From Candidatus Solibacter sp. (lineage in GTDB: Bacteria > Acidobacteriota > Terriglobia > Bryobacterales > Bryobacteraceae): DNA of 64,000 nucleotides. The notes beneath the pieces are model-generated. The model was given only the letters and a program-made list of their open reading frames with translations. It was not told the DNA's origin and searched no databases. The stretch is taken from positions 62,001 to 126,000 of the forward strand of contig PNKE01000011.1 of assembly GCA_013822245.1 (NCBI GenBank), given 5' to 3'. Of the stretch, positions 1 through 11,853 are shown piece by piece (positions within the stretch are counted from its first letter, which is position 1; each line of letters opens with the position of its first letter). The position numbers and the translations under genes were made by a program.

Positions 1-292
1 CCGCCTCAATCAAGGGAACGGCTTCGACGCGCCTCGACCAGGTTTCCAGGTTTTCGCTTCCCCAAATGGCGCCTCCGGCCAGTTGCACCCGCAGGCCGGC
101 GCCTTCGGCGTCAAACCAGACGCGGTCCACCCGCCCTCCGGCCGGCGACGGCAAGCCCAGCAGTTGCAGGCTGTTGCCCGCCTGACGCCATGGACTCTGG
201 CCCGCGCCTGTCTGGGCAAGGCAGATTCCGCCCAGCAGGAACAAAAGCCCCCCCTGGACGGTCTTACCCAACACTGTGTACCTGCGACTCAC
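1..292 (-). CDS. secreted protein, N-terminal part only (runs off the left edge)
   Basis: An open frame on the minus strand begins with GTG at 292 and stays open to base 1, so only about 97 residues are visible. The N-terminus (VSRRYTVLGKTVQGG, then LLFLLGGICLAQ) looks like a signal peptide with a hydrophobic core and an AQ-type cleavage region. The mature part contains a segment resembling beta-propeller or photosystem-stability-factor-like repeats (WFDAEGAGLRVQ ... GSENLETWSR), but this is too short for a family call. An in-frame stop lies at 347-349, so the start must be downstream of it. The GTG has only a weak ribosome site. Function unknown. Confidence 0.5.
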   Translation of the reverse strand, partial: MSRRYTVLGKTVQGGLLFLLGGICLAQTGAGQSPWRQAGNSLQLLGLPSPAGGRVDRVWFDAEGAGLRVQLAGGAIWGSENLETWSRRVEAVPLIEA

Positions 293-373
293 AACCTGCG
301 TCCATTCTACCCTGACTCCATCGTCCGTTTCTGCCCCAAACTTGACCTACCCTGCTGATTCCACATAAGAAAT

Positions 374-400
374 TTGACACGGCACGCGATTTGCTACAAC
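374..400 (+). promoter_or_regulatory. possible promoter of the FecR-like gene
   Basis: A perfect TTGACA at 374-379 is followed after 15 bases by TACAAC (395-400). The spacer is shorter than the usual 17, so this is a weak call. It lies in the 143-base gap between the divergent partial secreted gene and the FecR-like gene; nothing else stands out in that gap. Confidence 0.3.
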
Positions 401-435
401 TTAGAAAGTGGTAGACTAGCAATCTGCGGGTCTGT

Positions 436-1257
436 ATGCGATTGCGGATCAACAACCCGGCGCTCCGGCCTGCCCTCCTGGGGCTTGCAGTGCTGCTCGC
501 GCAGCCGCTCCACGCCCAACTCGGCCCGGCCCCAAGGCCGCTTGCCGAAGGCGCGGCGCGGGTCGCCGCGCTCGAAGGCGCGGTCTCAATCCAGAAACCC
601 GGATCGCTTTGGGCTTTGAATATTGGCGACATCATCCAGGTCCAGCAGGTGGTGGTCACCGGTGCGGACGGCTACGCCCGCTTCGAGGTTGCCGACGGCA
701 GCACATTCGAGGTGTTTCCCTCCAGCCGCGTGACGTTCCGCAACAACCCCGGCGACTGGCGCGACCTCGTGGACGTCTGGCTCGGCCGCATCAGGGTCCA
801 CATCCAGAAACTCGGCGGCATGCCCAACCCCAACCGCGTCCAGACGCCCACGGCCATCATCTCGGTCCGAGGCACGGTCTTTGATGTCGCCGTCACGGAC
901 GACGACGAAACCACCACGGTCACCGTCGCCGAAGGCCAGGTGGCCGTCATGCACCGGCTCATGCATCGTGAGGGTGGTTTGAAAGTTCTGAACGCCGGCG
1001 ACGAGATCACCGTCTACCGCAATGTTCCACTGTCGGCCGCCCGCCGGCTCGACAAGCAGCGCTTCGTGCAGTACGCCGGCGAGGCCTTGTGGCAGATCAT
1101 GCTCCGCGGCCCGCGCATCGGCGGCTCCGGTTCGCCCACGCCCACTGGCACCGGCGGCGGGACGCCTCCGTCTCAGCCGCTGCCCGGCGATACCGAATCC
1201 ACGCCGCCGCCCCCGCCTCCTCCTCCTCCTCCGCCTCCCCCAGGCGGAGGCGAATAG
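436..1257 (+). CDS. FecR-domain exported protein with polyproline tail
   Basis: This 273-residue protein starts with a clear signal peptide (MRLRINNPALRPALLGLAVL, ending LHAQ). It has a FecR-type beta-rich domain at about residues 45-190, with the family features of a glycine-bounded 'VVVTGADGYARFEVADGS' block and a 'TAIISVRGTVFDV' block. Classical FecR proteins span the inner membrane and regulate an ECF sigma factor. Here there is no N-terminal anti-sigma region and no sigma factor gene next to it, so a regulatory role is doubtful. This signal-peptide form is common in acidobacteria and probably works in the envelope. The C-terminus is low complexity, Gly/Thr/Pro rich, ending in 13 prolines and GGGE. 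The next gene follows after about 60 bases. Confidence 0.8.
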   Translation: MRLRINNPALRPALLGLAVLLAQPLHAQLGPAPRPLAEGAARVAALEGAVSIQKPGSLWALNIGDIIQVQQVVVTGADGYARFEVADGSTFEVFPSSRVTFRNNPGDWRDLVDVWLGRIRVHIQKLGGMPNPNRVQTPTAIISVRGTVFDVAVTDDDETTTVTVAEGQVAVMHRLMHREGGLKVLNAGDEITVYRNVPLSAARRLDKQRFVQYAGEALWQIMLRGPRIGGSGSPTPTGTGGGTPPSQPLPGDTESTPPPPPPPPPPPPPGGGE

Positions 1258-1318
1258 CGCCCGCCGGCGCGCGACCGAAGTTCCATCCCCCCAGACTGGT
1301 AAACTGTCATTGAATCCG

Positions 1319-1837
1319 ATGACAGGCATCCTTCTGCTACTTTTCGCCGCTGGACCCCAGGGCGTGGCGCCGGGATGGGAACTCAAGCCGAGCGCCGAGA
1401 AGATCGGCGTGGATGTCGAACGCCTGCGCCCGCTCATCGGACGCCTGGATCCAGTCAGGTGGACCGAAGCCGGAGCGCCGGCGGCCTACGAAAGGCAGTG
1501 GCGCGATTGCCTCGACGGCATCGGCCACGTCCAGAACGCCGCCCACCGCCTCGCGGCCCGGCCCGACCGCCTGAGCCTCGCCGCCGAAACGCTGGTGCGC
1601 CTGGAGTCGCTCGTCGAACACGCGCTGTCGCTCTCGCAGGCAGTTAGACGTTACCAGAACCCGGCCATCGCCGAGGTGCTCGAAAGCGAAATCTCCGCCG
1701 CCGGAGCCAGCCGCGAGTGGCTCCGCCGTCATGTCATGGAACTGTCGGCCACCAGGGAACAGGAGTTGGAGACAGCCGAAAAGGAAGCGCAGCGCTGCCG
1801 GACCGAGATCATCCGGCCCGGCGCCAGAAAACAGTAG
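1319..1837 (+). CDS. exported protein of unknown function, helical
   Basis: The 172-residue product is not recognised. The ATG at 1319 gives a short hydrophobic N-terminus (MTGILLLLFAAGPQG) that could be a signal peptide. The same frame is open upstream to 1022, but that part overlaps the FecR-like gene antiphase and has shadow-like composition. The body is rich in Ala, Arg, Leu and Glu, with likely long helices (residues about 55-165 include LAAETLVRLESLVEHALSLS and LSATREQELETAEKEAQRC), consistent with a coiled-coil periplasmic protein. It lies between the FecR-like gene and the Cys-rich gene on the same strand with small gaps, so it is probably in the same transcript. Confidence 0.6.
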   Translation: MTGILLLLFAAGPQGVAPGWELKPSAEKIGVDVERLRPLIGRLDPVRWTEAGAPAAYERQWRDCLDGIGHVQNAAHRLAARPDRLSLAAETLVRLESLVEHALSLSQAVRRYQNPAIAEVLESEISAAGASREWLRRHVMELSATREQELETAEKEAQRCRTEIIRPGARKQ

Positions 1838-1847
1838 GGGGGATTCA

Positions 1848-2042
1848 GTGCCGGCCATGACAGAAAAGTGCGCCGTGGAATTTTACTGCCACATCTGCGC
1901 CGAACCGTCCGTGACTCTCTGCAAGTGGTGTACGAAGGACTCCTGCGAGAACCACCTTTGTGCCGATTGCCACCGCTGCTCTGACTGCTGTGACTGTGAC
2001 CTCCGCAAACCCTCCTATGAACACGAGGGGGGGCGCCTGTGA
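1848..2042 (+). CDS. Cys-rich zinc-ribbon-like miniprotein
   Basis: This small protein has 64 residues from GTG 1848, which has a G-rich ribosome site just upstream, or 61 from ATG 1857. It contains about a dozen cysteines plus histidines in pairs (CHIC, CKWC, CENHLCADCHRC, CCDC), the spacing expected of a double zinc-binding knuckle, somewhat like a B-box. Its stop TGA (2040-2042) overlaps the GTG start of the deacetylase (2039), so the two are translationally coupled and probably act together. No catalytic motif is visible. I infer metal binding and a protein-protein or nucleic-acid contact role only. Confidence 0.65.
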   Translation: MPAMTEKCAVEFYCHICAEPSVTLCKWCTKDSCENHLCADCHRCSDCCDCDLRKPSYEHEGGRL

Positions 2043-2803
2043 GCCGCATCCTCTGTCTCCACGCCCATCCCGACGACGTCGAGTTCCTCGCCGCCGGCAC
2101 GATGGCTATCCTGGCCAAAGGCGGCCATGAGATCACCATGGCCACCATGACCGCCGGCGACTGCGGCTCCGACATCTATCCCCCCGCCGAAATCTCCGCA
2201 ATGCGTCGCGCCGAGGCAGCCACGGCGGCCGCCAAAATCGGCGCCGCCTACGACTGCCTGGAGTTCCTCGATCTGGCTATCTTCGTCGACGATCCTTCGC
2301 GCCGCAAAGTGACCGCCGCTCTGCGCCGCCACCGTCCGGACATCGTCATCACCTCGTCGCCGGCCGATTACCACTGCGATCACGAAGCCACGTCAAAACT
2401 CGTCATCGACGCCTGCTTCGGCTGCTCGGCGCCGAACTACGGCGCCTCCGCGTTCGGCAACGATCCTGCCCTGCCCGCCATCCCGCACCTCTATTTCATG
2501 GACCCCACCGAGGGCCGCGACCGCGACGGCAACCCCATCCGCCCGCAGTTTGTCGTCGATGTGACAAGCACGATCGACGCCAAGGTCGCCATGCTCGAAT
2601 GCCACGAAAGCCAGCGCGCCTGGCTGCGCCGGCAGCACGGCATGGACGATTTCGTCGATATCGGCCGCAACTGGTGCGCCGTCCGCGGCTCGCTCGCCGG
2701 CGTGGCTTACGGCGAAGGCTTCCGCCACTATACGGGCCACCCGTGGCCGTCTGATCCGCTACTGGAATCGCTGCTGCCCGCCGGACTCGTCCACCGCCTG
2801 TAA
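2039..2803 (+). CDS. PIG-L/LmbE family zinc N-deacetylase
   Basis: The 254-residue protein has the family signature LHAHPDDVEF at residues 7-16, whose His10 and Asp13 bind zinc and whose Asp12 is the general base in this family. A second metal-site region, DYHCDHEA, lies near residue 115. Family members remove an N-acetyl group from N-acetylglucosamine conjugates (GlcNAc-PI, mycothiol and bacillithiol precursors, antibiotic intermediates). The substrate cannot be read from the sequence. GTG start at 2039 overlaps the stop of the Cys-rich gene. The protein has the usual length and no signal peptide, so it is probably cytoplasmic. It ends just before a hairpin and a convergent glycerate kinase gene. 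Confidence 0.85.
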   Translation: MSRILCLHAHPDDVEFLAAGTMAILAKGGHEITMATMTAGDCGSDIYPPAEISAMRRAEAATAAAKIGAAYDCLEFLDLAIFVDDPSRRKVTAALRRHRPDIVITSSPADYHCDHEATSKLVIDACFGCSAPNYGASAFGNDPALPAIPHLYFMDPTEGRDRDGNPIRPQFVVDVTSTIDAKVAMLECHESQRAWLRRQHGMDDFVDIGRNWCAVRGSLAGVAYGEGFRHYTGHPWPSDPLLESLLPAGLVHRL

Positions 2804-2807
2804 CCAG

Positions 2808-2833
2808 ACGAACTCTTCCCGGCCGGAGTTCGT
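2808..2833. terminator. hairpin between convergent genes
   Basis: A perfect 8-bp inverted repeat, ACGAACTC (2808-2815) and GAGTTCGT (2826-2833), with a 10-base GC-rich loop lies between the deacetylase and glycerate kinase stops. There is no clear T-tract on either side, so a bidirectional terminator is likely but not certain. Confidence 0.5.
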
Positions 2834-2837
2834 TCGG

Positions 2838-4181
2838 TCAGGTTTTCCGGGGACGGACCAGCATCAGCCTGACGTCCATCACGTTGGTCCCCGTCGGCCC
2901 GGTCTTCACCAGGTCGCCCAGCGCCTCGAAGAAGTGGTAACTGTCGTTCGCCGCCAGCGTCGCGGCAGCGCTGCGTCCAATCGCCTGGGCGCGCGCCACC
3001 GTCGCGCCGTCGGCGATCGCCCCGGCGGCATCGGTCGGACCGTCGGTTCCATCGGTCCCGCCACTGAACGCGACAACGCCGGCAACGCCGTCCAGCGCCA
3101 TCGCCGCGGCCAGCGCGAACTCCTGGTTGCGCCCGCCCAATCCCTCGCCGCGGATGGTGACCGTCGTCTCGCCGCCCGAAATCAGGCACACCGGAGGCTT
3201 CGCCGGACGCCCGCTCTTGAGCGTCTCGCGCGCGATGGCCGCGTGCATGGCGGCGACATCCTTGGTCTCGCCCTCGATCAGCGTGGAGAGCACCACCGGC
3301 CTGTAGCCGAGTGCACGGGCACGCTTGGCCGCGGCATCCACGGCCAGGCGGTTTGACCCGGCGATCAGGTTGTGTGTCCTCCGAAAGCACTCGTCACCGA
3401 CCTTGGGCGTCTCCGGGATCTCTCCCGCCATGCCGGCGCGGAACCGTTCACTGACCGCGGCCGGCAGCCGTCCGGCGATGCCGTACTTTTCAAACACCGC
3501 CCAGGCCGAGGCGAACGTGGACGCGTCCGGCGCCGTCGGCCCCGACCCGATCACGTCCAGCGAATCGCCGATCACGTCGGAGAGCATCAGCGCCACCACC
3601 GTCGCCGGCGCGGCCAGCCGTGCCAGTTGCCCGCCCTTGATGCTGGATATGTGCTTACGGACCGAGTTGATCTCGTGGATGGTCGCACCCGATGCCAGCA
3701 GCAGCTTCGTCGCCGCCTGCTTCTCTTCCAGCGTAATCGGCGGCGCGGGCAGCGGCGTCAGCGCCGATGCGCCTCCGGAAATCAGGCAGATGACCAGGTC
3801 CTTCGCCGTGCAGGATTCGGCCAGCGCGGCGATGCGGCGGGCGCCGTCGATGCCGGCCTGGTCCGGCACCGGGTGGCCGCATTCGTTCAACTCGATCCGC
3901 TTCAGCTTCGCCAGGTGGCCGTACTTGGTGTTGATCAGCCCCGCGGAGATGCGCGAACCGAGAATGCGCTCCAGCGCTTTGGCCATGGCGGCGCTGGCCT
4001 TGCCCGCGCCCAACACCAAGATGCGGTCGTATCGGTCCAGGCTGTACCGCCTTGTTCCGATTCGCAGCGTGTCGCCCGAAAGCGCGACTGCCCGGGTGAT
4101 TGCCTTGCCCGGATCGGCGGCGGCAAGCGACGCCTTGAAGATGCTCAATGCGTCGCGGCGGAGCTTGGATTCGGTTTTCAA
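2838..4181 (-). CDS. glycerate 2-kinase (DUF4147 plus MOFRL)
   Basis: This 447-residue protein belongs to the type 2 glycerate kinase family (GckA/TtuD-like), which phosphorylates D-glycerate to 2-phosphoglycerate. The N-terminal DUF4147 half holds GAGKASAAMAKALE (about residue 55) and LISGGASALTPLPAPPITL (about 130). The MOFRL half holds ISGGETTVTIRGEGLGGRNQE and FSGGTDGTDGPTDAAGAI (about 330-390), all typical of the family. Length is normal. It is read from the same strand as aroK, which ends 15 bases upstream of its ATG, so both are likely in one transcript. Its stop lies next to the hairpin at 2808-2833. Confidence 0.92.
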   Translation of the reverse strand: MKTESKLRRDALSIFKASLAAADPGKAITRAVALSGDTLRIGTRRYSLDRYDRILVLGAGKASAAMAKALERILGSRISAGLINTKYGHLAKLKRIELNECGHPVPDQAGIDGARRIAALAESCTAKDLVICLISGGASALTPLPAPPITLEEKQAATKLLLASGATIHEINSVRKHISSIKGGQLARLAAPATVVALMLSDVIGDSLDVIGSGPTAPDASTFASAWAVFEKYGIAGRLPAAVSERFRAGMAGEIPETPKVGDECFRRTHNLIAGSNRLAVDAAAKRARALGYRPVVLSTLIEGETKDVAAMHAAIARETLKSGRPAKPPVCLISGGETTVTIRGEGLGGRNQEFALAAAMALDGVAGVVAFSGGTDGTDGPTDAAGAIADGATVARAQAIGRSAAATLAANDSYHFFEALGDLVKTGPTGTNVMDVRLMLVRPRKT

Positions 4182-4196
4182 TTGCCGGCCCTCCTG

Positions 4197-4724
4197 CTAA
4201 AAGAGCGGAAGTTCAAGGATGGTCTTCAGCGCTCCTGGCGATCCCTCCCCGGTGACGGGTATCCGGTAATCGGCCCGCTGGTAGTATGTCAGCCTGCTGT
4301 GATAAAGGTCTTCAAACTTCTCCGGATCGCGGGCCAGCGGGCGATGCGTACTGCTGGCGATGCGCGACTTGATCATCTCCAGCGGAGCGTCGAGCCAGAT
4401 CGAAACGCCGTGATTCTGAATCAGATCGAAATTGGCCTCTTGCGCGAAGCAGCCGCCGCCGACCGAAACCACCCACGGCACGCCGCGGGCGACGTCATGA
4501 ACCCGTCGCTGCAGCATCTCGGATTCGATCCGCCGGAACTCCTGCTCGCCCAGTTCGTCAAAGATCTCAGGAATCGACTTCTGCGCCTTCGACTCGATGT
4601 CCTCATCCAGATCGGCATACCGCCAGCCGAGATGCCGCGCCAGCGCGCGGCCAACCGTCGACTTGCCGGAGCCCATGAACCCCACCACATAGATGCCCGG
4701 CGTCCTCTTCAGTTTCAGGATCAA
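4197..4724 (-). CDS. aroK: shikimate kinase
   Basis: The 175-residue product phosphorylates shikimate to shikimate 3-phosphate in the chorismate pathway. It has the P-loop GFMGSGKST at residues 15-23, the shikimate-binding DLDEDIE at 38-44, the GGG loop (VGGGCF) and the lid arginine region (HRPLARDPE) typical of the family. The start chosen is TTG at 4724, preceded by GGAG about 9 bases upstream; no ATG precedes the P-loop in this frame. TATAAC (revcomp of 4745-4750) may be its -10 box. It is the first gene of a pair with glycerate kinase and is divergent from the Lon-domain gene. Confidence 0.92.
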   Translation of the reverse strand: MILKLKRTPGIYVVGFMGSGKSTVGRALARHLGWRYADLDEDIESKAQKSIPEIFDELGEQEFRRIESEMLQRRVHDVARGVPWVVSVGGGCFAQEANFDLIQNHGVSIWLDAPLEMIKSRIASSTHRPLARDPEKFEDLYHSRLTYYQRADYRIPVTGEGSPGALKTILELPLF

Positions 4725-4808
4725 GAATTGATCTCCAACTTGAGGTTATACCGCGCTTCAGTGTTCGGGTCCAACTCGGCCCGGCCCGGAGTTAGGCCCG
4801 TGATACGG

Positions 4809-4814
4809 GATAAT
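4809..4814 (+). promoter_or_regulatory. possible -10 box of the Lon-domain gene
   Basis: GATAAT lies seven bases before the ATG at 4822 and overlaps the alternative ATG at 4813. If it is used, the transcript would start at or near 4822 and be leaderless. No convincing -35 box is seen. Confidence 0.35.
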
Positions 4815-5454
4815 GGAGTTCATGGCCGGGCGTTTGCTGCCCCTGTTTCCGCTCGATGTCGCTCTGCTGCCCCATGCGCGGCTGCCGCTGCACATCTTCG
4901 AGCTACGCTACAAGGAGATGATCGGCGAGTGCCTGGAACAGGAGTCTGAGTTCGGAGTTGTGTTGCGGCGCGCCGAGGGCATCCTGCGCACCGGATGTAC
5001 CGCAACGATCGTGGACGTCCTGAAACGCTACGACGATGGCCGGCTGGATATCCTCGCCATTGGCAGGCGCCGGTTCGAGGTCGACGGGATCGACAACCAG
5101 CGGAGCTTCCCGCGTGGCGAGGTCAGGTTCTATCAGGATTCGGAATACGACGAGCCGGCGGCGGAAACCGTCAGCAAGGCCCGGCAGGCGTACGCCCTCC
5201 TGACGGATATCTCCGGGCAGGACACGCCGGATGAAAGGGCGCCCGAGTTGAGCTTCCGCCTCGCCGCCATCAGCGACGACCACGACTTCCGCCAGATGCT
5301 GCTCGCTTCATTGAGCGAGGCCGAGCGCATGGAGAAGGTGGCCGAGCACCTCGCCTGGCTCGTCTTCAGGAAACAGACGCAGCGGGCGATAAAAAAGGTG
5401 GCGCGTTCAAACGGCCATGGCCGTCATGTGGCGGAGTTCGGCGAGGAAAAGTGA
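4813..5454 (+). CDS. Lon N-terminal (substrate-binding) domain protein
   Basis: This 213-residue protein consists of the LON substrate-recognition domain alone: LLPLFPLDVALLPHARLPLHIFE near the N-terminus is the family hallmark. It has no ATPase or Ser-Lys protease domain. Stand-alone forms are widespread in bacteria and their role is unknown; they may act as a substrate adaptor. Two starts are possible, ATG 4813 and ATG 4822. The TGA stop overlaps the GTG of the HAD gene (GTGA), showing translational coupling. No signal peptide. Confidence 0.88.
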   Translation: MEFMAGRLLPLFPLDVALLPHARLPLHIFELRYKEMIGECLEQESEFGVVLRRAEGILRTGCTATIVDVLKRYDDGRLDILAIGRRRFEVDGIDNQRSFPRGEVRFYQDSEYDEPAAETVSKARQAYALLTDISGQDTPDERAPELSFRLAAISDDHDFRQMLLASLSEAERMEKVAEHLAWLVFRKQTQRAIKKVARSNGHGRHVAEFGEEK

Positions 5455-6140
5455 CGCCACTCAACCTGCTGATCGACGCCGACGACACGCTCTGGGAGAA
5501 CAACGTCTACTTCGAGGCGGCGTTCGCGGAGTTCTGCGATTTCCTCGGCCATTCGTCCCTCACGCCGCCGCGGGTCAGGCAGATCCTCGACGAGATCGAA
5601 CTGGCCAACGCCAGAATCCACGGCTACGGCTCGCTCAACTTCGGGCGCAACCTCCAGCAGTGCTATCAACACCTGGCCGAGCGCCATGTCTGCGACGAGG
5701 ACCTCGACCGCGTCATGGGCTTCGCCACCCGCATCCTCGAACAGCCCATGGTCTTGATCGACGGCGTGCAAGAGACGCTCGAACAACTCTCCAGCCGCCA
5801 CTCGCTCACGCTGTTCACCAAGGGCCACCCGGACGAGCAGCGGCTGAAAATCGACAGCTCCGGCCTCGCCCGGCATTTCCAGCACGCCGCGATCGTGAAG
5901 GAGAAAGACGCGGCGTCGTATGCGTCGCTGGTCGCCGAACGCGCGCTTGAGCCGTCGCGGACCTGGATGATCGGCAATTCACCGAAATCCGACATCAACC
6001 CGGCACTTGAAGCCGGTCTCAACGCCGTCTTCATCCCGCATGACCGCACCTGGACGCTCGAACTGCAGGAGATCCAGCCGAAAGGCCCAGGCCAGTTCAA
6101 AATGGTTGAGAGGTTCGCTGACCTGCTCGGCCTGTTCTGA
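5451..6140 (+). CDS. HAD-superfamily hydrolase
   Basis: The 229-residue protein has HAD motif I as LLIDADDTLWENN (residues 5-17), with the nucleophile and acid Asp pair at DADDT. Motif II is near LFTKG (about residue 122). Motif III/IV is the Lys of VKEKDAAS together with WMIGNSPKSDINPALEAG (about 168-185). Cap insertion between motifs I and II fits subfamily I. The substrate, a small phosphorylated molecule, cannot be named. GTG start at 5451 overlaps the preceding stop by four bases. It is convergent with nuoN, 12 bases away. Confidence 0.85.
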   Translation: MTPLNLLIDADDTLWENNVYFEAAFAEFCDFLGHSSLTPPRVRQILDEIELANARIHGYGSLNFGRNLQQCYQHLAERHVCDEDLDRVMGFATRILEQPMVLIDGVQETLEQLSSRHSLTLFTKGHPDEQRLKIDSSGLARHFQHAAIVKEKDAASYASLVAERALEPSRTWMIGNSPKSDINPALEAGLNAVFIPHDRTWTLELQEIQPKGPGQFKMVERFADLLGLF

Positions 6141-6152
6141 CCCTCGCCCGGT

Positions 6153-7611
6153 CTACTTCACCAGTTGCGCGGCCTTGCCGGCGAAGTCGAGCACGGCCGA
6201 AGGGTAAACGCCCAGATACAGCGTGCCCACCGCCGAGGCCACAATGGCGGCCTTGATGCCGATGCCCGCCGGATCCACCGGCCCTGCGCCTTCAGCCGCC
6301 GGCTTCATGTACATCACCACCAGCACGCGCAGATAGTAGAACGCCGCCACGGCCGAGTTCAGCAGGCCGAGTATGGTGAGCCACGTCAGGTTCGAATCAA
6401 GCGCCGCTTTGAAGACATAGAACTTGGCGAAGAAGCCGCCCGTAAGCGGAATGCCGATCAGCGAAAACAGGAAGATGGTGAGCGCGATGGCCAGCATCGG
6501 CTGCCTCTGGACCAGGCCCGCGAAATCTTCGATTTCGACGAACCGTTCGCCCTTGGACGCCACCAGCGTCACCACCGCGAAAACGCCAATGGTCATCAAC
6601 GCATACGAAGCAAGGTAGAACATCACCGCCGCGATGCCGACTTCGGACTGCGCCGTCACCGCCACCAGGATGTAGCCCGCATGAGCCACCGACGAATACG
6701 CCAGCATGCGCTTGATGTTGGACTGCCGCAGCGCCGCGAAGTTGCCTACGATCATCGTGGCCAGCGCCGTCGCCCACATCAGCATCTCCCACCTGCCCGT
6801 GAGCGGGAAAAACGCGCTCGCCGCCACCCGGACCAGCATGGCGAACGCCGCGGCCTTCGCGCCGGCCGCAAGGAAGCCGGCCACCGGCGCTGGCGCGCCC
6901 TGATAGACGTCCGGCGCCCACACATGGAACGGAGCCGCCGAGATCTTGAACGCAAAGCCAACAAACATCAACGCCGTGGCAACAAACAGCATCTGGCCGC
7001 TTTGTTCCATTGCGCCGCCGAGAATCGCACGGCGGACCGTGTCCAGGTTGGTCGACCCCGTGAGTCCGTAAACCCAGGCCACGCCATAGAGCATGAAGGC
7101 CGTGGCGAAACTGCCAAGCAGAAAGTACTTCAAGGCCGATTCGTTGTTGCGCTTGTCGTCGCGCAGGTAACCGGCCATGATGTAGCCGGCGATCGAGGAG
7201 ACTTCCAGGCCGATGAAGATCAGCACCAGTTCGTTGGCCGACGCCATCAGGCTCTGGCCGACGAGCGAGAAAACGATGAGCACGTAGTATTCGCCCGATT
7301 CGCTGCCCCGCTCCCGCTTGAAGTAGTCCACCGACATCAGCACGGTCAGCAGGCCGCAGCCGTAAACCAGGATGCGGAAAAACGTCGAGAAGCCGTCCAC
7401 CACCAGCATCCCCGAAAACGATGTGCCGGGATCCGAGTACGCCATCACGCTCAGCGCCATGGCGGCGGCGATCAGCAGCGCGGCGATCACGGCCATGCGG
7501 GCCTTGCGCGCCGCACTGGTCAAGGGTTCGATCACCATCATCAGCGCTCCGCCGGCGGTGAGGACGATGTCGGGCGAGAGGCGAAGCAGGTCGGCCGCTG
7601 TGGGGATGAAG

Positions 7612-7622
<11 letters not shown>
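6153..7622 (-). CDS. nuoN: NADH-quinone oxidoreductase subunit N
   Basis: The 489-residue antiporter-like membrane subunit of complex I has about 14 transmembrane helices. Family blocks include GLEVSSIAGYIMAGYLRDD (about residue 140), which carries the conserved TM5 Glu, KYFLLGSFATAFMLYG, and KISAAPFHVWAPDVYQGAPAPV (about 230), with the TM7 Lys and the PDVYxGAP loop. It is the last gene of the nuo operon and its start overlaps the nuoM stop by 11 bases. Subunits L, M and N pump protons or transmit conformational change in the membrane arm. Confidence 0.97.
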
Positions 7623-11000
<3,378 letters not shown>

Positions 11001-11002
11001 GG

Positions 11003-11338
11003 CTAGAGTTTCATCGAGCTGACTTCGTCGATTTCCAGGGTCGCCCGGTTCTTGAAGACCGTGAGTATGATGGCCAGACCCACCGTCGCTTCGGCGGCGG
11101 CGACCACCATCACGAAGAAGCTGAATATGTGCCCGTCAACCTGCTTGAGGTGATAGGAAAACGCGACAAACGTGAGGTTCACCGCGTTCAGCATCAGTTC
11201 GATCGACATGAACACGGTGATGATGTTGCGGCGGAACAGGAATCCCGCCACGCCGAGCGTGAACAATATGGCGCTCAGCACCAGGTACCACGACAGGGGC
11301 ACCGCGGCGGGCAGCAGTTGTGTGATTTCGGCGGGCAT
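11003..11338 (-). CDS. nuoK: NADH-quinone oxidoreductase subunit K
   Basis: The 111-residue membrane subunit has three predicted helices. The family block NIITVFMSIELMLNAVNL (about residues 38-55) holds the conserved Glu of the E-channel, and a second conserved acidic position appears in VVAAAEATVGLAI. Length is near the family norm (about 100). It sits between nuoJ, one base upstream, and nuoL, two bases downstream. Confidence 0.96.
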   Translation of the reverse strand: MPAEITQLLPAAVPLSWYLVLSAILFTLGVAGFLFRRNIITVFMSIELMLNAVNLTFVAFSYHLKQVDGHIFSFFVMVVAAAEATVGLAIILTVFKNRATLEIDEVSSMKL

Positions 11339-11339
11339 G

Positions 11340-11837
11340 TCAGATCTCCTTCCTCGCCAGGACTATGGCGCCGAGAATGGCGATCAGGATCAGGATCGAG
11401 GTGATTTCAAACGGCAGCAGATAGGTCGTGAACAGCGCCCGCCCCACATTGGCCACCGACCCGCCGGTGAACTCGCCGAACCTCACGGCCGCGCCCGCCG
11501 GGGCGCGCTGGATGATCAGGCTCGCCAGCAGGATCACGAACGTGAACAACAGCGGCACGCTCACCCACGCCCGGATGGCGGGCTTGCTCGTCGTCCGCTC
11601 GGCCTGGGCATTCAGCAGCATGATGACGAACAGGAACAGCACCATCACCGCTCCGGCATAGACGATCAGTTGCACCGCGGCGATGAATGCCCCGCCCAGC
11701 AACAGATACAGCACGGCCAGCGCTCCCATCACGCCCACCAGCGACAGCGCGCTCGAAATCGGATGAGTCTGCAGGATAAGGTTGATCGCGCACAGCACCG
11801 CGATCCCGGCGAAAGTCAGAAACAACAGGGCGTCCAT
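11340..11837 (-). CDS. nuoJ: NADH-quinone oxidoreductase subunit J
   Basis: The 165-residue membrane subunit has five helices. AVQLIVYAGAVMVLFLFVIM (about residues 54-73) is the TM3 region whose pi-bulge is important for coupling in complex I. Starts at ATG 11837, 16 bases after the nuoH stop. In most operons nuoI stands between nuoH and nuoJ; here the 16-base gap leaves no room for it. Confidence 0.96.
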   Translation of the reverse strand: MDALLFLTFAGIAVLCAINLILQTHPISSALSLVGVMGALAVLYLLLGGAFIAAVQLIVYAGAVMVLFLFVIMLLNAQAERTTSKPAIRAWVSVPLLFTFVILLASLIIQRAPAGAAVRFGEFTGGSVANVGRALFTTYLLPFEITSILILIAILGAIVLARKEI

Positions 11838-11853
11838 CGTGAGCGCATCCGTC

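Noticed and set aside
3372-4949. 525-residue plus-strand frame across glycerate kinase and aroK
   Set aside because: Arg/Gln-rich shadow opposite two clear enzymes; it also overlaps the Lon-domain gene start.
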